NCBI GenBank assembly: GCA_036245525.1
Contig: BTPG01000003.1
Coordinates: 161,503,260-161,567,259, forward strand
DNA: 64,000 nucleotides
From: Semisulcospira habei
Taxonomy: Eukaryota > Mollusca > Gastropoda > Semisulcospiridae
Direction: 5' to 3'
Under the pieces are notes generated by a model. The model was not told the origin of the DNA, ran no database searches, and saw only the letters and a list, made by a program, of their open reading frames with translations. Made by a program: the position numbers and the translations under genes. Each line of letters starts with the position of its first letter. Position 1 is the stretch's first letter. This document shows positions 45,480-55,456 of this stretch, piece after piece.

Positions 45480-48400
45480 ATGGAGCAGCATCGAAGCAAG
45501 TCTAAACATGGCACAGGAATTGGCAGGATTTTCAGTTTGTCCCTCAATCAAGCCATCGCAAACCCCAACACAAAGCCCCCTCGAGAGCTGCACAAGAGTG
45601 GAACTCTGTTACCAATGCCCCCCAATGGGATAGTCGATGGCTGTAAGGAGGAAGCTGAGGATAACACAAACTTTCTTCACTGTTCAGAGCCACAGAAGCA
45701 AAACTTTATAAAACAAAAATCACCAACAGAGCCACAGATCAGTAGGAATTCAGTTACATCCTCAGATGGTGATTGGAAGAAAACTGATGTTCCTAGTGTC
45801 AAGGGTAATGCCAACACTATTCATCAGTCTCGTTTGGTCAGACAAGCTGCCAACTGGAAGGTACTTCCTACCCTGTCTGCGCAAAGAGATTGCCAGAGCA
45901 GTGATACATCACTGCATATTGACACTGGTAAATGTGGTGAGAATGCAGGTTCACAGCTCCTCGGTATGCGCACAGCACCAGTTTCACCAGTATGTAACAC
46001 TCCTCTGGGAAGGAAAATGGTTGCTGATACTCCTGTTTGTGTCAGTAACGTGAGCATTGTCAAACCTGTCAATGTGAAAGTTTCAAGATCAGTGCAACCT
46101 GAAAAATCAAGCCGGTCTATCAAAAAGGTCCTTGGGACTGCAGGGAAGACTTCTCTAGTTGGTGGGAATGTGATCAAATCAGCCAGCCAGAAAGACAGCC
46201 AGCTGGGATTCTCAATAAAGAAGAAACATCATGACAAAAAAGAAGGAAGGAGAAGAAATAGTGAGCCTTCCATAGCTGGAGGGAAAATTGGACAAAATAA
46301 TGGGTCTGCCAGACCATCCGGGTTGAGCAGTGAATCCTGTGTCTTGGACAGGCAGAATAGTGCCATGCCTATGGGGAAAGGTTCGTTGGGCTTGCTGTCA
46401 GCTGTTGCATCTTGTCCACCATCAGGAGCCTGTTCCTCCTCTCAGTTTAGTGCCATTGCACTTCCAGCCTACAAACCAAGTGCTTGTGGAAGAAGTTCTC
46501 AGCTATCAAAAACTGGAATTGCTCAAGTGCCACAAGATGTAAGTTTCCATGGGCTTTCAAAGGCATGTTCACGGGCAGAAGAGAGCCCCCGCACCCCACA
46601 GAAGGCAAGTACTCAGGCACCTCCCACAGTGGGTCCTAAAGCTTTTGAAAATCGAGGTCATAAAAGTTCTCAGGAACTTCAGAGAGTTGGTTTTCAGAAG
46701 TCTCAAAATGCAAGTTCTAGTGGACCTGAACACAAACGTTTCCAGACATGTTTACAAGAACATTCCTCAGTCAGTATCCAAAGATCATCCACTTTGTGCT
46801 CACCCTCTAGTGGCAGAGTAGGTGGAACATCTGCTGTGATAGCACAGACTACTGACAGATCTGGCCAGTTGTCTGTGAAGAGTCTGCAGATCACAGCAGC
46901 AGCCGATAAGTCACAAGCCAAGATTACACAGAATGGTCAAGAGAGTAAATGTGTTGAAGATTGGAATATTGATCTGCTGCAAGTATTTCCCAGCCTATGC
47001 ATTGGTGAACACTCAGATTTTAGGGCAGGTCCTAGTTCAGTCAGTGTTGATGTTAACACCCAAAACTCTTTATTGACACCTAAGTCGGTGTCATTGCCCA
47101 TGGCAGAAATGGAACCAAAGACAGTTTCAGTGTCAGTGTCATCAATGAGAATTACACCGAAAGAGACTCACGATAAACCTGTTCATGAAGATGCCACATG
47201 CACAGAAAAATCAGCGGATGCTGGCCTTGGTATTCAGGAGCAGGAGAATATGCACACTGCTTGCTTGCAGACAGTGCGAAAAATGTGGAGACCTAATCGG
47301 ATGAAAGGAAAACCTCAGGCCCAGCGTGGTGCGGAAAAGGAATTGGTTGAGCCTTCGCAACTAGGGAATGACTCAGGATTAGCAGTCTCTGAAAGCAAGA
47401 GCAATATTAGGTGTGAAGAAGTTGTAGTTGATGAGAGTGGCTCTTCAGCTCAGCCACTTTGTGTTTTACTGTACACAAGGAAGACAGAGACTGAGATGTG
47501 TGGACACAGTACTTGTCTGGATAGATGTCATGTGGAAAATGGTGGAGAATATCACAGAACAGAAGAAGATGCTTCACCTGGACCTATCGAACGAGGAAAA
47601 TACACAGATTCTTCCACACATGGACCAAACCTTCAATTAGTGACAGGAACAGTTGGCTTTGATAGGAAATCAGTCTTCAAAGCTGCTGTTGACATGTCTG
47701 TATCACAAAGTGCCATCTGCCATATCCAGGCTAGAACAACATCTGTGATGATACCAAAGACAAGCAACATGGGAGATAAAGAAGACTGGGATCAAGAACT
47801 ATTGCCAGTTGCACCAGAGCATGTTTCATTGCCAGAGAAGAATTCAGCAGTGGATGATGATAGTAACAGTGAAGGTCTAGATCAGACTCTGAAATGGACC
47901 TGCATGGAAGAGAACAATGAAGATGCAACGCCCGTTTGTAGTCCGAACACAGATTTCGGTCATTCAAATGAACAATTTTATTCCATGCAGAATGTTTCAA
48001 ATGATGCCTGTGTCTTTTCAGAGGTCCTAAATGACCCGTTGATCTGTAGTCCTCTTCAAGTGAACAGCATGCACTCTGGCACTAATCAGATAAATGTAGG
48101 TGGTAGGATTGAGGAAATGACAGCTCAACATTCTTTGCACACCAGCTCAGGACTGTGTAAAAGCATCACTTCAGACAGAGAGAGCACTGGTTTTGCTTCT
48201 GGTATGCAGGGGAATTGTATGGCTGTGACAAAAATCTCAGAAAGTAGTAGACTAAGTGCAATACAATGTTTAGAACCAGCAAGTGCTGATCTGCGAGCAA
48301 TGTCGGCTTGCCATGGAGCCAGTAGAATTTTTGAAGAGCATAAAAGCTTAAGACAGTTGGCTGTGAATAGGGACAGGATTCAAAATGCAAAGAATCCATT

Positions 48401-49904
48401 CGCTGCTTCAGTTGGGAGAAACACTGTCAGAGCTCCACCTGGCTTTGTACTGCGAAGACCACAAATGAACTCAAATTCTGATGGTCTGACTTCAGAAACG
48501 TCATCAAACTCAGAACCTATTCGGTGGCATTTAACCTGGCCAAAGAACATGAGTAAGGACAATAAGACAGCTATGCCTAAAGAGGAAAAAGCAGAAGATT
48601 GTGATCAGACAAATCCAGGCAGTTTTGGCACCGGCAAATGCCAAGGGAGTGATAATGAGATAGGGAAGCAGACATCACATCAAATATCTAGTGATAGTTT
48701 CTCAGCGCCTTCATCTCATGGAATTTCTTTTGAGTATATTTCAGAAGATGAGCACCACAGACAATGTAGACTATCCTTTTGTGAGTCAGATGTGTCTAGC
48801 AGCAGTAGAAATAGTGAGAACAGTGACTACAGAATAAGGACATTATCACAGAGCGAATATGAGGATTGTGTAGAACACTTCCATAGACATGAGAGTCAAG
48901 AATCACCAGTCAAGAACTTGAAGGGTACACAATTGAATGTGGAAAGTCATCCACAGCAACATTCCTCTTTTCATGGACATATGAACAAGGATTATTCCCA
49001 TAGGGCCTACGCAGGTTTTCATTTGCCATATCCGCCTCCTGCATACACAGCTGACTCAAACTCTCTGACTCCCCAGTGCCTTTCCCCTCATTTTGGCCCA
49101 TGGTACCCACCCTGGTTTGCGTATCCCATGCCATGCTATGGTTACTCATTTCAGGGGCAGGAATCGTCCAGACCCAAAGAAGAAGCAAGGAGCCCAGCAG
49201 AAGGGGATCCTCACCCAGATTATCACTCGGCTGGCTGGAAGCAGGATCCAAAAGTCCTACCTACATCTCCACACTGGTCTCCAGTTGGCACATGTTTTCC
49301 AGGCAACTGGTATGACTTTTGGGATCACTCGGTTCTTTCCTTTCCCTCCCACGCTATTCAGACAGAGGACTCGGCGCAGCGTCTTCTAGAATTTGTACAG
49401 CAGCACACGCCACAAGCTTCAGGGGTACCGGACGTTTCATTTGAAGTCATCATCAGGATGAATGCGGCTCAAACAGTAAGAGAGCAGAATTCAGCAAGAA
49501 CACCAGAAACAGGTGCTTCAGATGGCAGGTCTGGTGGGCAGACAGAGTCACCTAAGGCAGAGTTTCCTCAGCCATTGATGTTCCGCTATCCTGATGTGAG
49601 TGGCAGTTATCGGCATGGAATATCTCCTGCACCGAACTTCATACGTGGTTCCTATATTGGGCGTTTCCGTGCCCCTTTGTCAATGTCTAGCTGTGGTAAC
49701 TTTCTCAACGCTGACAGGAAGGACACAGAGGTGGGTGAATCGGCAAGTCGGTCTCCATCAGTGAAGCCAGAATCCTGGATGTTAATACCACCACCACCAC
49801 CACCACCATCAGGTTTCCATAAATTCTGGTCAGCACCCCAGTCCTATCTCAGGGGATGTCGACCTGCCAATCCCACAGGTATATTAAAAAAAAAAATTAG
49901 ATAG
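45480..49904 (+). CDS. Large unrecognised protein, single giant exon (1474 codons)
   Basis: The exon opens at about 45410 after a pyrimidine tract and cacag. An in-frame TGA at 45426-45428 means the ATG at 45480 (gtggcATGG context) is the likely start. The reading frame stays open for 4.4 kb with ordinary codon use, which is not expected by chance. The protein is Ser/Gln/Asn-rich and mostly low complexity, with Lys/Arg-rich patches (FSIKKKHHDKKEGRRRNSEP near residue 240) and no membrane segment or signal peptide. More ordered-looking parts are VEDWNIDLLQVFPSLCIGEH (~495), APPGFVLRRPQ (~985), the aromatic/proline stretch FGPWYPPWFAYPMPCYGYSF (~1205) and RLLEFVQQHTP (~1300); PPPPPPP lies near the end. 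CACAG|GTATAT at 49878 could be a donor, in which case GILKKKIR is intron. I do not recognise the family; a nuclear or RNA-binding scaffold is only a guess. Confidence 0.8.
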   Translation: MEQHRSKSKHGTGIGRIFSLSLNQAIANPNTKPPRELHKSGTLLPMPPNGIVDGCKEEAEDNTNFLHCSEPQKQNFIKQKSPTEPQISRNSVTSSDGDWKKTDVPSVKGNANTIHQSRLVRQAANWKVLPTLSAQRDCQSSDTSLHIDTGKCGENAGSQLLGMRTAPVSPVCNTPLGRKMVADTPVCVSNVSIVKPVNVKVSRSVQPEKSSRSIKKVLGTAGKTSLVGGNVIKSASQKDSQLGFSIKKKHHDKKEGRRRNSEPSIAGGKIGQNNGSARPSGLSSESCVLDRQNSAMPMGKGSLGLLSAVASCPPSGACSSSQFSAIALPAYKPSACGRSSQLSKTGIAQVPQDVSFHGLSKACSRAEESPRTPQKASTQAPPTVGPKAFENRGHKSSQELQRVGFQKSQNASSSGPEHKRFQTCLQEHSSVSIQRSSTLCSPSSGRVGGTSAVIAQTTDRSGQLSVKSLQITAAADKSQAKITQNGQESKCVEDWNIDLLQVFPSLCIGEHSDFRAGPSSVSVDVNTQNSLLTPKSVSLPMAEMEPKTVSVSVSSMRITPKETHDKPVHEDATCTEKSADAGLGIQEQENMHTACLQTVRKMWRPNRMKGKPQAQRGAEKELVEPSQLGNDSGLAVSESKSNIRCEEVVVDESGSSAQPLCVLLYTRKTETEMCGHSTCLDRCHVENGGEYHRTEEDASPGPIERGKYTDSSTHGPNLQLVTGTVGFDRKSVFKAAVDMSVSQSAICHIQARTTSVMIPKTSNMGDKEDWDQELLPVAPEHVSLPEKNSAVDDDSNSEGLDQTLKWTCMEENNEDATPVCSPNTDFGHSNEQFYSMQNVSNDACVFSEVLNDPLICSPLQVNSMHSGTNQINVGGRIEEMTAQHSLHTSSGLCKSITSDRESTGFASGMQGNCMAVTKISESSRLSAIQCLEPASADLRAMSACHGASRIFEEHKSLRQLAVNRDRIQNAKNPFAASVGRNTVRAPPGFVLRRPQMNSNSDGLTSETSSNSEPIRWHLTWPKNMSKDNKTAMPKEEKAEDCDQTNPGSFGTGKCQGSDNEIGKQTSHQISSDSFSAPSSHGISFEYISEDEHHRQCRLSFCESDVSSSSRNSENSDYRIRTLSQSEYEDCVEHFHRHESQESPVKNLKGTQLNVESHPQQHSSFHGHMNKDYSHRAYAGFHLPYPPPAYTADSNSLTPQCLSPHFGPWYPPWFAYPMPCYGYSFQGQESSRPKEEARSPAEGDPHPDYHSAGWKQDPKVLPTSPHWSPVGTCFPGNWYDFWDHSVLSFPSHAIQTEDSAQRLLEFVQQHTPQASGVPDVSFEVIIRMNAAQTVREQNSARTPETGASDGRSGGQTESPKAEFPQPLMFRYPDVSGSYRHGISPAPNFIRGSYIGRFRAPLSMSSCGNFLNADRKDTEVGESASRSPSVKPESWMLIPPPPPPPSGFHKFWSAPQSYLRGCRPANPTGILKKKIR

Positions 49905-49944
49905 TATCATTTTGTTGCTTTATCAATGTATTCATTTGTGAATC

Positions 49945-49946
49945 CC

Positions 49947-49977
<31 letters not shown>

Positions 49978-49992
49978 AAAAAAAAAAAAAAA
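49945..49992. repeat. Poly-C then poly-A run
   Basis: About 23 C followed by about 25 A, just 3' of the large exon. Confidence 0.95.
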
Positions 49993-50004
49993 TCCCCTCT
50001 TGTT

Positions 50005-50735
50005 AGCTCACATGCGATAGCAAAAGTGAGTCTATGTATTGGGCCATCCGTCATCAGTCTGTTGTCCATTTATCTGTTGTCTGTAGTAAACTTCAACATT
50101 TTCTCTAAAAGGTCAAGGTCACAGGGGATCAGGAAATGGGTAAAAAAATGGCCATATTTTGACAAAATATATTTTGTCAAATACCATTCACAACTTGAAA
50201 CACAAACTTGATACAAGATAACTGATGGTAAGACCTTTTGATGAATATATTTGGTTGACCCCTGGAAGATGCCATGGGTCACAGGAGATCAGGAAATACA
50301 TGTAGGTAAAAAATGGCCATATGTTGACAAAAGATGTTTTTTTTTTATTTCAAATACTGCTTATATTTTCAAACCTGTACTTGGTACAGAGATACCTGAT
50401 GGTAAGACCTTCCTATGCATACTAATTTGGATGACCCCTCAGAAAGGTTAAGGGTCACAAGAAATCATGAAGCAGATCACAGCCATTTTTGGACAAAAAT
50501 TGTTTTTTTCACAGACACTATTTAAAACTTCCATCCCAAAACTGGTGCAGAGATACCTGATGGCAAGACCTTTTTGGACGACATCTCGGAAATGTCAAGA
50601 ATGACAAGAGATCAGCAAATAATGTGAAAAATGTCTTCTTTTTGTTAAGAATTTTAGTCACAAAGGTCAAATAAAGTATGTGGATCGGTCATGTAGGTGA
50701 GATTTAAGGGCTTTGCCAATCTTGTTTATGAATAA
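50005..50735 (+). repeat. Pearl-like element
   Basis: Left end tagctcacatgcgatagcaa and gtctatgtattgggcc, core units (ttggtacagagatacctgat, gcatactaatttggatgacc), right end ggatcggtcatgtaggtgag and ttaagggctttgccaatctt. Confidence 0.75.
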
Positions 50736-50787
50736 CATTAAACAGTTTGACAATGTTGCCTCAGAAGGAGTTGATAGTGCATAGTCT

Positions 50788-51275
50788 TAACCTTCACTGT
50801 ATCATTTTTTTGACTAGACACAAACGATGATATGGGTCATACAGGACCCATATTTTTCGAAGAGCGATTTAACTGGTTATCCCATCCCAATGATGTGGGT
50901 TCTACAGGACCCATACTTTTTATACTGTAGTACACATCACAGGAAGCATCCTTGTACTTTTAGTCATCATGGCGGAGAGAAAATGGTCTGAAACATATAT
51001 GTTTCCACCAGAAACTACGGGTAAAAGTTACCCATTTCCAAGAAACTAAACTGAAACTGGTTGATTTTGCATGGACTTTGACACCCTTCAAAATTAAAAC
51101 AAGAAAAAACAAAAAAGAAAGAAACAAACAAAGGAAAACATTTGGGTGAGATTCAATTCTATCATCTTTGACTCTTCACAAACTGAGGACCAACATCATC
51201 TGGACAGGAATATTCACCTTACTCACTCATTAAAAAGTATGGGCACGATGCACACCATCGTTTGTGTGTAGGAAA
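50788..51275. repeat. Candidate MITE with cacaaacgatg inverted ends
   Basis: gacacaaacgatgatatggg near 50816 pairs with atcgtttgtgtgta near 51260. Internal palindromes atgggtcatacaggacccat and ggttctacaggaccc follow the left end. ttaaccttcactgta occurs at 50788 and again at 51436. Boundaries are uncertain; piggyBac-like is possible. Confidence 0.4.
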
Positions 51276-51451
51276 AATTTAGACATTGTTTGTTTATTTT
51301 TTCATCAATTATTAACATTTTTTTTTCTCCATCAATTATTAATGTATTTTGGCAAAATGTAGTCTTTTATGAACTTTGAGCATTTTAAAGACTTCACTGA
51401 AATATTCCCAGTAGTTAATGAAATATTTGCAATTAACCTTCACTGTACAAT
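51276..51451. other. AT-rich spacer
   Basis: Nothing recognised beyond the repeated ttaaccttcactgta. Confidence 0.4.
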
Positions 51452-51580
51452 GCTAAGAACTGCTTTTATTTGAGTTGAAAAGCCGGACTTAGGTGTGTTG
51501 TGACAGCTCTCTGGAACTCCACACTTTTTTCAACTGGAGAAAGGCTGCTCTTGCTTTACCAATTTGTGCTCTGGCATCTT
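51452..51580 (-). mobile_element. Fragment of the RTE-like LINE, minus strand
   Basis: The minus strand matches the LINE around 41310-41430 (agagcagcctttctccagtt, gaaaaaagtgtggagttcca, agctgtcacaacacacc). Both ends are internal to the LINE, so it is a rearranged piece rather than a normal 3'-anchored insertion. Confidence 0.8.
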
Positions 51581-52189
51581 TGACCATGTCCTTGCATTGC
51601 GTTCGTAGAGAAATCGTTAGTTTTCAGTCTCCACGAAATAGTTGCTGTCATGCGAAAACGCGGCGAATGCAGTTACTGTATGCCCTGGACATTTTTGTCT
51701 TTTGCTTTTTCCGCCGAGTTATCACTTCACAGTAACTATTTTGTAGAGAAAAACAACGCAGTGCGCACACTATGCCAGCAATGCACCACTACCCCCTACC
51801 CATTCCACACTGGTCATACACTTTATGACATCACCCTATAATTCGCCCTACCGTGATTTCACGTCACAGTAACGATTTCAGTCCCTGGAGAAACTCGGCG
51901 TGTTCCCCAGGAATCTTTCAAATCGACTTTTCGACGTCGGTGTCACGAAAATAGACATGCCGCAGACAGGTCCCGACTTGAAATTTCTCACAATACAAAA
52001 GTATAAAGGGCCTGCCTGAAAACTTGGAAAAATTTCACCCTACCATGGGTTTACTTCACAGTAACGATATCCGTGGACAAACTCAGCGCGTTCCCCACGA
52101 ATGCAGTTACCGAGCACAGAATCTCAACGCCTTTTTTGCGGCACAGTTTCCCATTGACCTGCGTTTGTGGAGAAATCGTTGGGTTTGTC
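51581..52189. other. Non-coding with loosely repeated blocks
   Basis: Strings such as cacagtaacgat, aaactc.gcgcgttcccca and cgtttgtggagaaatcgtt recur in this stretch (51600-52200), like a very diverged tandem repeat. No gene. Confidence 0.4.
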
Positions 52190-52610
52190 TATGAAATAGT
52201 TACTGTGAAGTGAAAGCTATACAGTATACAAAATGATCCAGGCGTACATCAGATAAAAACAAGCTATACATGCTCAAACCAACCCAATAATAACACTCTT
52301 GTAATAAATCTTTATGTTGACAATGGTTTTCTTATCTTATTGTCTTTCGGCCTGAGCTGCTGTTTAGTTGCAAAGGTAAATGTTACACAGTATACAAAAT
52401 GATCCAGGCGTACATCAGATAAAAACAAGCTATACACGCTGAAACCAACCCAATAATAACACTCTTGTAATAAAACACTTGTTGACAGTGGTTTTCTTAT
52501 CTTATTATTGTCTTTCGTCCCTAGCCGCTGTTTAGTTGCAAAGCTAAATGTTATACAGTATACAAAATGATCCAGACATACATCGGATAAAAACAAGCTA
52601 TAAACGCTGA
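52190..52610. repeat. ~175-bp satellite array, left part
   Basis: Units contain acagtatacaaaatgatcca, ggcgtacatcagataaaaac, aagctata.a.gctgaaacca and acccaataataacactcttg. The array is cut by the LINE at 52611 and resumes at 58017. Confidence 0.85.
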
Positions 52611-55456
52611 CCTCAAGCTGGGTCCATAAGGCGTTGAGGCTTGTCTCCTGGGTGGTGGATAGGGGGGGTCCCTCGCGAGAGGGGTGCACCGAATAAAATA
52701 AGGTGCTGTGAACCAACATGGTCTAAGGGAAGGAGACCCTGACAGAAAACCCCTGGTCCTCCTAGTAAGGGGATTGGGCGTGAGGGTAGCTTCCCCACCC
52801 TGCAAATAAGGATAGCTACAGAAACGCTGACGAATAGACAAACAGCAATTCCTTTCCTGGAGGAGGAAGGTTCTTCTACCATAAGATTTATGACGTCGTC
52901 TGGTGAAAGCCAGAAGTCTTTGGAAGCCACAGGACCGAGCCGCCTCTCACTATCCAGGGACACAATCATGGGCACATGGAATGTCAAGACCATGTACCAG
53001 AGCGGGAAGGCTGCCCAGAGAGCAGCGGAAATGCAAAAGTACAACCTTGCCCTGCTAGGTATCGGTGAAGCCAGATGGATGCAGTCTGGGCAGAAAAGGC
53101 TGTTAAGTGGAGAGATGATTCTGTATTCAGGTCATGAAGAGTAGAATGCCTCCCCCATACAGAAGGTGTAGCATTCATGCTGTCACCAGTGGCACAGAGA
53201 GCACTGATGGGCTGGGAACCTCTTGGGCCAAGAATTATCACAGCAGCCTTTAGAACCAGGAAAAAGATTAAGCTCAACGTCATCCAGTGTTATGCGCCCA
53301 CTAATGACAGTGACGAGGAAGAGAAAAGGTTCTATGACAAATTCCAGAGTGCTGTGGACAAATGTGCGGAGCGAGACATCACCATCGTCATGGGCGATTT
53401 TAATGCCAAAATAGGGGAGGACAACACCGGATATGAAGAGGTGATGGGGAAACAGGGACTAGGGGAGAGGAGTGAGAACGGGGAGAGGTTTGTAGACTTT
53501 TGTGCTCTAAACAGACTTGTCGTTGGAGGCAGCATCTTCCCACACAGAAGAATACACAAAGCAACTTGGGTCTCACCTGACCATACTACAGAGAACCAAA
53601 TAGACCATATCTGCATTAGCAAGAAATTTAGAAGATCCCTTCAAGATGTTCGAGTGAGGAGGGGAGCAGATGTTGCCTCAGACCATCATCTGCTTACCTT
53701 AAGAATAAAGCTCAAGTTAAAGAAAAGCCGTACAGAGACAACAAGAAGACAGCGCTATAATGTAGGCCTCCTGTGTGAGACTGGAGTGAGAGAAGAGTTC
53801 AAACTGGTGCTGTCCAAAACGTTTCAAGCGCTACAGGAGCTAGTAAGTGAAGAGGAGGCAGTCACCACAGAGCAGCAGTAGAAGGCAGTTAGAGAGGCGC
53901 TGAACTCAAACCGGCAAAGACACTGTAGGGTTCAGGAAACACCATCACAAGGACTGGCTGTCGGCACAGACCTGGAAGAAGATAGAAGTGAGGAAGCAGA
54001 AGAAAGCAGTTGTCAACAACAGTTGCACGAGAGTAGCCAAAGCAAGGGCACAGGAGGAATACTCGGAAGCCAACTGCGAGGTGACGAGGAGTATCATGGC
54101 AGACAAGAGGGTCTACACAGACAGCCTGGCAGCAGAGGCAGAAAAGGCAGCAGGCAGCGGTAACATGAAACAGCTCTATGACATTACCAGAAGATTGTTG
54201 GGCAAGTATGGCCATACAGAAAGACCAGTAAAAGACAAAGAAGGCAAGCCTATTGAAGACAGAGCAGACCAACTCGACAGATAGGCCGAGTATTTTGAAG
54301 AGTTACTGAACAGACACACCCCACCCTACCCCCCAGACATCCAGCCAGCAGAGACTGACCTACCCATCAGCTGTGACAGACCCAGACGGGAAGAGATCAA
54401 AATAGCAGTGGCATTTTTGAAGAACAGCAAAGCAGCAGGGCCAGATGGCATCCCAGCGGAGGCTCTGAAAGCAGACCTAGAGACAACAGTAGAGCTGCTG
54501 GTACCCACTGTTTGTAAAGATCTGGGAAGAGGAGGTGATGCCGGCTGACTGGAAGGAGGGGTACCTAATCAAGCTTCCCAAGAAAGGCGACCTGAGTAAG
54601 TGTACCAACTACAGAGGAATCGCCTTGCTGTCAGTACCAGGAAAGGTCTTCAACAGGATCATCCTGGAGAGAATGAAGAGCTCCGTCGACCCCCAGCTGA
54701 GAGAACAGCAAGCAGGATTCAGGAAAAACCGATCATGTACAGACCAGATCGCCACTCTCCGCATCATCGTGGAACAGTTTCTGGAGTGGAGCTCCCCGCT
54801 GTATGTCAACTTTGTGGATTATGAGAAAGCATTTGACAGCGTGGACCGAGAGACTTTGTGGAAACTCCTACGACACTATGGTGTACCCACAAAGCTCGTC
54901 TGCCTGATCAAGAGCAGCTACGAATGACATGACATGTCGCGTGATCCACAAAGGGCAGTTCACCAGGGAGCTTCAGGTCAGAACTGGCGTCAGGCAGGGG
55001 TGTTTGCTGTCTCCGTTCCTCTTCCCACTGGCCATAGACTGGGTCATGAAGAGGACCACTGAGCAGAGAAGAAGCTGAATACAGTGGACACTGGACACAG
55101 CTTGATGACCTAGATTTTGCAGACGACTTGGCTTAACTGTCCCACACTCATGAACAAATGCAGAACAAGACCACGAGGCTTGCTGACATCTCGTCCCAAG
55201 TGGGCCTCACCATCCACAAACGGAAAACAAAGACAATGAGGCTGAACGCAACCAGGGAAGAACCAGTCTTGTTTGCTGGCACCCCGTTGGAAGAGGTGGA
55301 GTCCTTAACCTATCTCAGGAGCCAAAAAAGGTGGCACTGATGCAGATGTCAGAGCACGAATCGGTAAAGCAAGAGCAGCCTTTCTCCAGTTGAAAACAGT
55401 GTGGAGGTCCAGAGAGCTGTCACAACACACCAAAGTCCGGATTTTCAACTCGAATG

